64,000 nucleotides of DNA from Brevirhabdus pacifica (GTDB lineage Bacteria > Pseudomonadota > Alphaproteobacteria > Rhodobacterales > Rhodobacteraceae): the NCBI RefSeq assembly GCF_002797755.1, contig NZ_PGFI01000015.1, positions 1 through 64,000 of the forward strand. Direction: 5' to 3'. The position numbers and the translations under genes are program-made. The notes beneath the pieces are model-generated. The model was given only the letters and a program-made list of their open reading frames with translations, searched no databases and was not told the DNA's origin. Below are positions 23,901 through 31,600 of the stretch, piece by piece (positions within the stretch are counted from its first letter, which is position 1; each line of letters starts with the position of its first letter).

Positions 23901-25493
23901 ATGACCACCACCACAGCCTATCGCTACCGCCTGTTCGTGCGGGGCGATTCCAGTGCCTTCTGGGCGCTTTTCATCGACAACCTGGTGAACCTGATGGTTC
24001 TGTCGGGGATCTGTCAGTTCGTCTTCCAGATGCCGGCCGAGATCGTCTACGGGCGCATCGTGCCCGGCGCCGCGGTGGCCATTCTGGCCGGGGTCGCGGT
24101 CTATGTGCTGCTGGCGCGGCGGGTGGCGCGGAAAACCGGGCGCGACGTGACGGCGCTGCCCTACGGGATCTCGACGCCGGTGATGTTCGTCTATCTCTTC
24201 GGGGTGATCGGCCCGATCTACTGGACCACCGGCGACGCGGTCCTGGCCTGGCAGGTCGGCATCGGCGCGGGCTTCGTGGGCGGCATCGTCGCGGCCCTGG
24301 GTGCCATCGTGGGCCCCTTCCTGCAGCGGGTGACGCCGCGGGCGGGCATGCTGGGCACGCTGTGCGGCATCGCGCTTGTCTTCATCGGCGCCGTGCCGCT
24401 GGCCGAGATCTTCGAGAATCCGCTGATCGGCTTCACCTCGCTGGTGCTGGTGCTCTGGGGGCTGGTGGGCCGCTTCCGGCTGCCCTTCGACATTCCCGCG
24501 GGTCTTCTGGCCATCGGCCTTGGCACCGCCGCCGGCCTGCTGCTGGGGCAAAGCCAGCTTGATGTTCAGGGCATCGGTTTCTACCCGCCGCTGCCCTATG
24601 TGGGCGACATGATCGCGGGCGTGCAATACGTCATCGCCAACCCCGAGCTGCTGCTGGTTCTGGTGCCGGTGCAGATCTACAATTTCATCGAGACCATGAA
24701 CAACGTCGAAAGCGCCGAGGCGGCGGGCGACGACTACCCGGTTGCCTTGTGTCAGGTGACCGACGGGGCGGGCACCATGCTGGGCGCGCTTTTCGGCTCG
24801 CCCTTTCCGACCACGGTCTACATCGGCCATCCGGCCTACAAGCGCATGAACGCCCACGCGGGCTATGTGCTGTGGACCGGGGTGGTCGTGGCGCTGGCCG
24901 CGATCTTCGGGCTGCTGGCCTTCATCAACGCGCTGATCCCGATCGCGGCGGCGGCACCCATTCTGGTCTTCGTGGCGATCAGCCTGATCGCCAACACCGC
25001 CCGCAGCGTGCCGCCGGCCCATGTGGCGGCCGTGGCGGTGGCGATCCTGCCCCATGTCTCGGCCTTCCTGATGGTGAAATGGGGCTCTTTGATGGGGGCC
25101 CTGGGCAGCACCGGCATCGAAGGGCTGCCCCGGCTGGGCGATCCGGCGCTGACGGCGGCGCTGTTGCAGCAGGGGGCGCATTTCGGGGGCCATCAGGTCC
25201 TGTCACAGGGGGCGATCATCACCGGCCTCGTCTGGGGCGCGATCACCGCCAGCCTGATCGACGGGCGCTTCCGCAACGCCGCGGGCTTTGCCTTTGCGGC
25301 GGCGGCGATGACCTCGGTCGGGATCATCCACGCGCCGGGGCTGCAGATGCCGCAGCTGAACGGGCTGGTCGGCGGCTACCTGATCGTGGCGGCCTTCGTG
25401 GCGATCTACCCGATGCTGGCCCGCAAGCAGGACCTGCCCGAGGATCCCGCAGACCCGGCAGATCCGGCCTCCGCCCGTATTCCGGCCGAGTAA
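23901..25493 (+). CDS. NCS2-type (xanthine/uracil/purine) permease family protein
   Basis: 530 residues with about 12-14 hydrophobic segments. Features include ALPYGISTPVMFVYLFG near 86, YIANPELLLVLVPVQIYNFIETMNNVESAE near 250 (the substrate-binding E in NNVES is typical) and FGSPFPTTVYIGHPAYKRM near 300. It should be a nucleobase or related solute importer of the inner membrane. The ATG at 23901 has AAGGGGA upstream. It has no obvious role in polysaccharide synthesis and is insulated by hairpins on both sides, so it is probably an independent gene between the two polymer modules. The substrate cannot be predicted. Confidence 0.82.
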   Translation: MTTTTAYRYRLFVRGDSSAFWALFIDNLVNLMVLSGICQFVFQMPAEIVYGRIVPGAAVAILAGVAVYVLLARRVARKTGRDVTALPYGISTPVMFVYLFGVIGPIYWTTGDAVLAWQVGIGAGFVGGIVAALGAIVGPFLQRVTPRAGMLGTLCGIALVFIGAVPLAEIFENPLIGFTSLVLVLWGLVGRFRLPFDIPAGLLAIGLGTAAGLLLGQSQLDVQGIGFYPPLPYVGDMIAGVQYVIANPELLLVLVPVQIYNFIETMNNVESAEAAGDDYPVALCQVTDGAGTMLGALFGSPFPTTVYIGHPAYKRMNAHAGYVLWTGVVVALAAIFGLLAFINALIPIAAAAPILVFVAISLIANTARSVPPAHVAAVAVAILPHVSAFLMVKWGSLMGALGSTGIEGLPRLGDPALTAALLQQGAHFGGHQVLSQGAIITGLVWGAITASLIDGRFRNAAGFAFAAAAMTSVGIIHAPGLQMPQLNGLVGGYLIVAAFVAIYPMLARKQDLPEDPADPADPASARIPAE

Positions 25494-25504
25494 GCCTCAA
25501 ACCT

Positions 25505-25536
25505 TCCGGGTCCGCCTTGCCGCGGACCCGGATTTT
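25505..25536 (+). terminator. Rho-independent terminator of the permease gene
   Basis: An 11-bp perfect stem, TCCGGGTCCGC (25505-25515) with GCGGACCCGGA (25522-25532), a six-base loop and a TTTT tail at 25533-25536. It starts 12 nt after the permease stop. Confidence 0.88.
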
Positions 25537-25768
25537 CGGCTCTTTTACGGGGTTGAAAGGGAAAACATTAAAAAGAGGCGTGTGCATTATCGAAGAAGCG
25601 TCGCGTCCTGCTCGGGCCACGCGTCATTCAACTCCCGCTCGGGATCCATTGGCCGGCGAGAGGCCATCAGGGTATTTCCCCAGGATGGGCGCGCAAGGCT
25701 AGATAGTCGCCAGCGGCTACTGTAAGACTTCGGAAATTGATCTCTTCTCATCTGGATCAACGGTTCAC
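25537..25768. other. Intergenic region with a drop in GC before module B
   Basis: 232 bp of visibly lower GC than the flanks (for example ACATTAAAAAGAGG near 25565). It separates the permease from module B and probably holds the promoter of the methyltransferase gene, though no clear -35/-10 pair stands out. Confidence 0.4.
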
Positions 25769-26710
25769 ATGACTTCAACTAGCCCGCTTCCGGACATGGC
25801 CCAGGATCGCTGCACGGTCTGCGGACAAGGTCCCCTGGATTCGATCGATGCGACGGAATCCTTGCGCTACTTTGCCTGCAGTCACTGCGGATTGTGCATC
25901 AAACAGGTCCGGGACGGGGGGCAGCGAGAGGATTTCGAGCTGGGGCAGGCCTCGTATTATGAAGACGAGGAAGTCGATCCTTTTCAGGAGCCCACCGCGA
26001 TCCGGAAGGAGCGCGCGGCGCGCCGGGCGCAGGTTCTGTCGTCCTACGTGGTACCCGGCAGGAAGGTGCTGGAAATCGGGCCGGGCGGTGGGCAGCTGGC
26101 CGACTGGATCGTGGCGCAGGGGGCCGAATACACAGGCTGCGAACATTCCCAGGTCTTGACACAGAAGCTTCGAGAGCGCGGCCTGAACGTGAGCCAGGGA
26201 GAGTTCGAGACGCTCGCATTCCCCGAACAGGTCGATCTGGTGCTCTCTTTTCATATCATCGAGCATGTGCCGGAGCCTTTGGCGCAGATCGAAAAGGCCT
26301 TCGAGGTCACCCGACCGGGTGGCCATTTCATTCTGGGCACGCCCAATGCGAAATCCTGGGAGCAGCGGATGCTGCCTCGGCTCTCGGCCAACTTTGACAT
26401 CGGACATCTGCATGTCTTCTCGCCGGAATCCCTGCGCATTATGGCGCAAGAGGCCGGCTGGACGGTTGAGCGTGTCTGGACCTCGGAGTATACGTCGGAC
26501 TGGCTGCGCCTCGTGACCAAGACGCTTCGGCGGCTGAAGGGCGAGGACGAGGTCGCATCGGCTGGCAAGTATTCCCGCGCCGCCTCTTCGGGACGAGTGG
26601 ACGCGATCATTTCGGGTATCTCGACCATCACTGCCCCTTTCCGGAAACTCCAGGCCGGTTTGCGGGGGGGCAACGAAATTATCATGGTGCTTCGCAAGCC
26701 CCTTTCCTGA
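25769..26710 (+). CDS. Class I SAM-dependent methyltransferase with N-terminal zinc-ribbon-like motif
   Basis: 313 residues. An N-terminal CTVCGQ...CSHCGLC pattern (residues 15-45) resembles a zinc ribbon. The methyltransferase core has VLEIGPGGGQLADWIV near 96 (motif I), FHIIEHVPEPL near 155 and RPGGHFILGTPN near 180. A C-terminal helical tail follows. This domain order is common in sugar C- or O-methyltransferases of polysaccharide clusters. The GC content and codon choice are lower than in module A, which suggests separate ancestry. The ATG at 25769 lacks a strong ribosome-binding site; ATG 25796 is an alternative. Confidence 0.83.
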   Translation: MTSTSPLPDMAQDRCTVCGQGPLDSIDATESLRYFACSHCGLCIKQVRDGGQREDFELGQASYYEDEEVDPFQEPTAIRKERAARRAQVLSSYVVPGRKVLEIGPGGGQLADWIVAQGAEYTGCEHSQVLTQKLRERGLNVSQGEFETLAFPEQVDLVLSFHIIEHVPEPLAQIEKAFEVTRPGGHFILGTPNAKSWEQRMLPRLSANFDIGHLHVFSPESLRIMAQEAGWTVERVWTSEYTSDWLRLVTKTLRRLKGEDEVASAGKYSRAASSGRVDAIISGISTITAPFRKLQAGLRGGNEIIMVLRKPLS

Positions 26711-26750
26711 CCCCGCCCCGTGAAGCCGCACGACGAGAACCTCTCCTTTT

Positions 26751-28037
26751 ATGTCCGAAAAGCAGAAAATACGAATTCTGGTGTTTGATTGCTGGCTTCC
26801 GGGCTTTCTCTATGTCCGACACATCGCCGAACGGGACGATGTCGATCTGATCTTCGTGCATAATTCGGAAAGCCAGACCGGCCAGCCGGCCAAGGAATAC
26901 AAGGATTTCAAGGCCAATCTCCAGGTACCGGGCTGGGTTAGCGATTTCAGCCAGTTCGGCGGCGATTTCAACCGCATGTTCGATGAGCTGAAGCCTGACA
27001 TCCTACTTGTCACCTCGATGCATTATGTCGAATGCCGCTCGGCGCTGATGTTCGCCGGGGCGCGTGGTGCGAAAACCGCCTTCATCCCCCACGGCATCTT
27101 TCTACTGGATCGCGACAAGACCCCGACGGCCCCATCCTCGGGGAAATCGCGCTTGTTTGCGCTCTTCACCAAGATCCCGAGGGTTTTCTACTATACGCGG
27201 CTGTTCTGGCGGGCGCATTTCCAGCGCTATGGCCACAAGAAACTGGGCCCGGCACTGGCCTGTTACAAAAGCCTGATGACCCGCTATTCGCGCTGGCAAT
27301 GGTCAGCCGATCCGGCGGCACAGACATATTACGCGGGGCTGCTGGATCTGGCCATCATCTACGATCCCTCGGTGCGGGATCATTATCTGGAACACTCCCC
27401 CAAGATTTTCTCTCGAACCAGGTTCGTCCTGGCCGGCACCCTGGATACCGGCAAAATTCTGGCCGAAGCGCGCAAGACGCCGACGGCTGAGATCATGGAC
27501 AAACCGGCGGATGAGGCGGGAGAGAAGGTCGCCTATTACATTTCCAGCCCCTATCCCGAGAATTTCAACGATGCGGGGGCCGAGATCCTTGCCGACCTCA
27601 TGGGGCGGCTGAAGCTTGTGGCTGAAGCGGGCGGCTGTGATCGCCTGGTCTATCGCCCCCATCCGGGCGAGCCGTCGTGGTTCGTCGACCGTGTATGCGC
27701 GAAGGCCGGGATCGAACGCGATGCGATGCCGGGCCTCGGCGGGCTTCTGGCCGCAGACCTGGTCTGCAGCACAAGCTCGTCGCTGCTCTATGTGGCAATC
27801 AAGCTGGGCAAACCCATTCTCGTGCTGCGTTCGGGGCGGTTCAAGGCGGACGAGCCCTATTTCGAGCCGCTTATCAGCCATCCCAAGATCGGCTTTGACG
27901 GCGATGCCGACCCGCAGGCCGAGGCCGCCCGCCACGGGGATGAGCTGCGCCGGCTTCTGAGAGAGGCCCCGCGTCCCGATCTCGGCTCCCTGCTGGACCC
28001 GGCCGATGCGCTGCTGGAGGCGGCTGAAAGAGGCTGA
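26751..28037 (+). CDS. Putative GT-B-fold glycosyltransferase-like protein, family uncertain
   Basis: 428 residues. The N-terminal half starts with IRILVFDCWLPGFLYVRHIA and contains KTAFIPHGIFLLD near 110. The C-terminal half has YISSPYPENFNDAG near 268, RLVYRPHPGEPSWFVD near 302 and ADLVCSTSSSLLYVAIKLGKPILVL near 340. RPHPxE and the serine-rich loop before a conserved glycine are seen in capsule transferases of the polysialyltransferase and CDP-glycerol type. The product is therefore probably a capsule-type transferase, but I do not recognise a specific family. It is co-directional with the methyltransferase, 40 bp downstream, and shares its lower GC. Confidence 0.55.
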   Translation: MSEKQKIRILVFDCWLPGFLYVRHIAERDDVDLIFVHNSESQTGQPAKEYKDFKANLQVPGWVSDFSQFGGDFNRMFDELKPDILLVTSMHYVECRSALMFAGARGAKTAFIPHGIFLLDRDKTPTAPSSGKSRLFALFTKIPRVFYYTRLFWRAHFQRYGHKKLGPALACYKSLMTRYSRWQWSADPAAQTYYAGLLDLAIIYDPSVRDHYLEHSPKIFSRTRFVLAGTLDTGKILAEARKTPTAEIMDKPADEAGEKVAYYISSPYPENFNDAGAEILADLMGRLKLVAEAGGCDRLVYRPHPGEPSWFVDRVCAKAGIERDAMPGLGGLLAADLVCSTSSSLLYVAIKLGKPILVLRSGRFKADEPYFEPLISHPKIGFDGDADPQAEAARHGDELRRLLREAPRPDLGSLLDPADALLEAAERG

Positions 28038-28243
28038 ATCAGATGCTCGCGCATCACTGGGGTATTCCTTCAAGCTGAATGCGAAAGACCGGCGATTATC
28101 AAAACGAACCATAATCTTCATTATGACATCAAATTCGGCAGGGTGCCTTTCACCTGAATTCCGGATGCGGGGTGTCTTCCATTTACCGCCTTCGAGGATG
28201 GCGATAGACAGCATCAGCACTCAGTAATTTCCGAAGAGATATT
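28038..28243. promoter_or_regulatory. AT-richer intergenic region with a small hairpin
   Basis: 206 bp. CATAAT (28110-28115) and ATTATG (28120-28125) form a perfect hairpin with a CTTC loop. The region is much richer in A/T than its flanks and probably contains the promoter of the hybrid transferase gene. Confidence 0.4.
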
Positions 28244-29470
28244 ATGAAAATTGTCATCACGGGCGCTTCGGGATTCATCGGGTGTCAGATCGTGCCCCTG
28301 CTGCGGGACGGCGGTGCCGACCTGCTGCTGGCCGGCCGCGATCCCGAGGCCCTTGCCCGGCGGTTTCCCGATCTTCCGGTGATCTCCTACGAGGATCTCG
28401 CGCAGCGGGGCGCGGGGTATGACGCGCTGGTGCATCTGGCGGTGCGCAACAACGACCAGCCCGGAACCCTTGATGACTTCCGCGCGGCCAATGTCACGCT
28501 GCTGGAACGGATCGCCACGGCGGCCCGGACCGCCGGCATCGGCGTCTTCATCAACATCACGACGTTGCACGCCCAGACCGCCGGCACGGATCCCTATGGG
28601 CGCAGCAAGGCCGAGGCCGAGGCTTTTCTGAACGGATTTACCGGGCTGCGGGTGGTGCATCTGCGGCTGCCGGCGGTCTACGGGACCGAATATCGCGGCA
28701 AGCTGGCGGTGCTGAACCGGGTGCCCGCCCCCCTGCGCCCCCTGGCCTTCAAGCTGCTGTCGGCCCTCAAGCCGACGGTGCATGTGACGCGGGTGGCTGC
28801 GGCGATCCGGCAAGAGGCTGACGCCGCCTCCGCCTCCTCCTCGGACCCCACCCCCCCGGGCCCCACGGAGCGCATCGTCTCGGACGCGCAACGGGGCAAC
28901 GGGGTCTATGCGGCATTGCGCCGGCTGATCGACATCTCCTTCGCGCTGTTCGTCATCCTGTTTCTCTGGTGGGTCCTGCTTGCGGCTTGGGTCGCGGTGC
29001 GGCTGTCGTCGCCGGGCCCTGCGATCTTTGCCCAAGAGCGGGTCGGACGTCAGGGGGTGCCGTTCACCTGCTACAAGTTCCGCACCATGCACATGGGCAC
29101 GCGTCAGGCCGGCACCCACGAGCTGACCGCGGCCTCGATCACCCGGACCGGGGCCTTCCTGCGCAAGACCAAGATCGACGAGCTGCCCCAGATCTGGAAC
29201 CTGCTGCGCAACCAGCTCAGCCTGGTGGGCCCCCGCCCCGGCCTGCCGGTGCAGACCAAGCTGACCGAAGAGCGCATGAAGCGCGGGGTCTTCGAGATCC
29301 CCCCCGGCATCACCGGCTGGGCCCAGATCCAGAACATCGACATGAGCGATCCCGAACGGCTGGCGCGCACGGATGCGCAATACGTGGCGCTGCGCTCGGT
29401 TCTGCTGGACCTGAAGATCATCCTCGCCACCGCCCGCGGCAAGGGCCAAGGCGACAAGGTCAGCCTCTAG
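28244..29470 (+). CDS. Hybrid nucleotide-sugar epimerase (SDR) fused to an initiating sugar-phosphate transferase
   Basis: 408 residues with two domains. Residues 1-190 are an SDR: MKIVITGASGFIGCQ, NITTLHA and the catalytic DPYGRSKAEAE (YxxxK). A low-complexity linker (ADAASASSSDPTPPGPTE, about 192-209) leads to a sugar-phosphate transferase core with a membrane segment near 225-245. That core has YKFRTMHMG, KIDELPQIWNLLRNQLSLVGPRPGLP near 305-330 and PPGITGWAQIQ. One chain could therefore make the final keto-reduced or epimerised UDP-sugar and load it onto undecaprenyl phosphate. It probably starts the module B repeat unit. Confidence 0.9.
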   Translation: MKIVITGASGFIGCQIVPLLRDGGADLLLAGRDPEALARRFPDLPVISYEDLAQRGAGYDALVHLAVRNNDQPGTLDDFRAANVTLLERIATAARTAGIGVFINITTLHAQTAGTDPYGRSKAEAEAFLNGFTGLRVVHLRLPAVYGTEYRGKLAVLNRVPAPLRPLAFKLLSALKPTVHVTRVAAAIRQEADAASASSSDPTPPGPTERIVSDAQRGNGVYAALRRLIDISFALFVILFLWWVLLAAWVAVRLSSPGPAIFAQERVGRQGVPFTCYKFRTMHMGTRQAGTHELTAASITRTGAFLRKTKIDELPQIWNLLRNQLSLVGPRPGLPVQTKLTEERMKRGVFEIPPGITGWAQIQNIDMSDPERLARTDAQYVALRSVLLDLKIILATARGKGQGDKVSL

Positions 29471-29497
29471 CGGCCCTTTTTCGGGGAATTCTGCGGG
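29470..29497 (+). repeat. Short palindromic element, intergenic copy
   Basis: GCGGCCCTTTTTCGGGGAAT followed by TCTGCGGG. It starts at the last base of the hybrid transferase stop codon and lies before the end of the convergent methyltransferase gene. It could also act as a terminator. Confidence 0.5.
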
Positions 29498-29504
29498 CCG
29501 CCCG

Positions 29505-30254
29505 TCAGGCCGGCTGTTTTTCGATCAGCAGGGTCTTCCAGTTCATCAGCACCGGCCCGCTGATCTGGATCCGGCTGCCATCCCGGGCCAGCTGCTCGGT
29601 ATAGGTGGCCATGAAATCGGGATCCGCGGGCTTTTCCAGGTCGATGTCGATCTCGAAATCCTCGACCCGGCTCAGCCGGTAGCCATGCTGCTGGCAGAGA
29701 CGCGAGATCTCGGGCAGGGCGTAGGTATTATAGAAGGCCCGGCGCCCCGCGCCCCCGTCCCGGCGGTTCTCGCAGACCTCGGTCCGGGCCGAGATGTCGC
29801 CCTCGTAGAACAGCGAGGTGAGGGCGATCCAGCGCGGCGCGACCTTCTCGAAGATCTGGGTCAGAGGTCCGGCGCATTCGGGCAGCCACGACAGGGTCTG
29901 CAGGCTCATCACCCCGTCGAATTCCGTCAGCGGCGGCAGGTCGAACCAGTCCAGCTGCCGAAACGAGAGGTTGTCGCGGTTCTCGGTCCGCGCAATCTCG
30001 CGGCCAAGGGTGATCAGCTCATCGACATATTCGCCACAGACGAATTCAACCTCGGGGTGCCGCTCGGCCAGGAAAGCGGTGGCGCTGCCGCTGCCACCGC
30101 CGAGGTCCAGCACCTTGCCGGTGCCCTGGAGCTGGGGACAGACGAAGGCCTCGAAGGCCACGGTGCTGCGCTTGGGGTTCTGGTATTGCGACAGGTGATA
30201 GTGCTTCAGTCGATCGTCCAGACCGGTCCATTCGTGGGTGCGTTGCTTGGACAA
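29505..30254 (-). CDS. Class I SAM-dependent methyltransferase
   Basis: 249 residues. KVLDLGGGSGSATAFLAERHP near 48 is motif I, followed by FVCGEYVDELITLGREIA (acidic end of strand 2) and GVMSLQTLSWLPE (motif IV-like). The substrate is unknown, but the location suggests a sugar in the module B polymer. The reading frame appears to begin with TTG at 30254, supported by GGAG six nt upstream; no ATG or GTG with a ribosome-binding site lies nearby. It stands 131 bp downstream of the next minus-strand gene and may be the last gene of that long operon. Confidence 0.78.
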   Translation of the reverse strand: MSKQRTHEWTGLDDRLKHYHLSQYQNPKRSTVAFEAFVCPQLQGTGKVLDLGGGSGSATAFLAERHPEVEFVCGEYVDELITLGREIARTENRDNLSFRQLDWFDLPPLTEFDGVMSLQTLSWLPECAGPLTQIFEKVAPRWIALTSLFYEGDISARTEVCENRRDGGAGRRAFYNTYALPEISRLCQQHGYRLSRVEDFEIDIDLEKPADPDFMATYTEQLARDGSRIQISGPVLMNWKTLLIEKQPA

Positions 30255-30385
30255 TTTCGCTCCAAACTTCTGAAATATGCAAAATGACTATAATAGGCTG
30301 GTCGCTAAAAATCTGACCCCGGTCCCGCTTGGACCCGGGCCCCGATCAGCCTGTGTCCGAAGCTTTCCGTGTTTGAATGGCCTTG

Positions 30386-31600
30386 TCAATCTTTGGGACG
30401 GCTGGAGGGCAGGCTGCCGGAGGGGATCAGCGACAGGACATCGCGTGCCATCTCGGCCATGATCCGGCTGCGGGAATGACGCTCGCGAAACGCCGCCCGC
30501 TCGAAGTGGCGCGGCCCTTGCAGCAGGCTGCGGACCCCGGCGGCCAGCGCCTCGGCGTCGCAGGGGGCAAAGAGGACGCTGCCCGGCACCTCCCCCTTCA
30601 CGAATTCGGCCGCCTGCCCGCTGACACCGGCCAGCACGGGCTTTCCGGTGGCGGCATATTCGAAGATCTTCGACGGCAGCACCTTGAGAAAGGCCGGATG
30701 GTCGTTGAGGTGCAGAAAGAGGATGTCGGCCGCGTCGTAATGGTCGTAAAGCGCGTCGCGCGGCACGGGGGGAAGCACCTCGACATTGTCCAGTCCGGCG
30801 GCGGCCACGGCCTCTTCCAGCTGACGCCGCCGGCCGCCGTCGCCCACCAGACGAAAGCGGGCCTCACCGCGCAGCATCTTCGCGGCACCGGGGATCACGT
30901 GATGCAGCCCCTGCCCCTCGCCCATGTTGCCGCCGTAGAAGACCACCGGCAGACGGTCCGGGGACGCTTGGGGAACGGCGAAGCTGCGGGTCAGGAAATC
31001 AGTGTCGATTCCATTGGTAAAGAGCCGAAATTCCTGATCGGGAGCGACCGCGCGGGCATGATCCAGAAAGCCGGGCGATACCAGGTTGACCCGCGCGGCG
31101 CGGCGCAGGGTCCAGCGTTCCAGCCGCCGAAAGGCGGGGATCAGATGCCGGGTCCGGGATGTCGCCAGCAGATCCGTCATCGTGTCGGTGAAAAGATCGC
31201 GAATATCGAGATAAAGCGGCACCCCCGCCCGGCTGGCCACGCGGGCCCCCAGAGCCGCGGTCATCAGGCGCGACGAGGTGGCATAGACCAGATCCCACCG
31301 CCCCGCCCGGCTTAGCGCCAGAGCACGGCGGGCAAAGACGGCGAAGGCCCGCGACTGATCCACCATGCCGCTTTTGTGCGACGGCAGCGGAATGCGCCGG
31401 ATGGTCAGGCCGGGGTGTTCTTCCAGGGCGGGGGTGCCGGCGCCGGCCAGGGCCGAATAGCGGTTGGGCATCGAGGTGATCAGATCGATATGCAGATCCT
31501 CCCGGGCCTCGGCGCGCAGGGCCTCGACGAGGGCCGAGGTGCGAAACGATCCGGCACTCAGGTCGGGCGGGTAGTAGAAGCTCAGGATCAACAGGCGCAT
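30386..31600 (-). CDS. Glycosyltransferase family 4, WbuB-like
   Basis: 404 residues. RLLILSFYYPPDLSAGSFRTSALVEAL at the start (N-terminal loop), LYLDIRDLFTDTMTDLL near 128, VVFYGGNMGEGQGLHHVI near 222 and FLKVLPSKIFEYAATGKPVLAGVSG near 310 match WbuB-type transferases, many of which add 6-deoxy amino sugars. The ATG at 31600 overlaps the upstream stop as TGATG; a GTG three bases earlier is possible. It lies directly after the heparinase-like gene. Confidence 0.87.
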   Translation of the reverse strand: MRLLILSFYYPPDLSAGSFRTSALVEALRAEAREDLHIDLITSMPNRYSALAGAGTPALEEHPGLTIRRIPLPSHKSGMVDQSRAFAVFARRALALSRAGRWDLVYATSSRLMTAALGARVASRAGVPLYLDIRDLFTDTMTDLLATSRTRHLIPAFRRLERWTLRRAARVNLVSPGFLDHARAVAPDQEFRLFTNGIDTDFLTRSFAVPQASPDRLPVVFYGGNMGEGQGLHHVIPGAAKMLRGEARFRLVGDGGRRRQLEEAVAAAGLDNVEVLPPVPRDALYDHYDAADILFLHLNDHPAFLKVLPSKIFEYAATGKPVLAGVSGQAAEFVKGEVPGSVLFAPCDAEALAAGVRSLLQGPRHFERAAFRERHSRSRIMAEMARDVLSLIPSGSLPSSRPKD

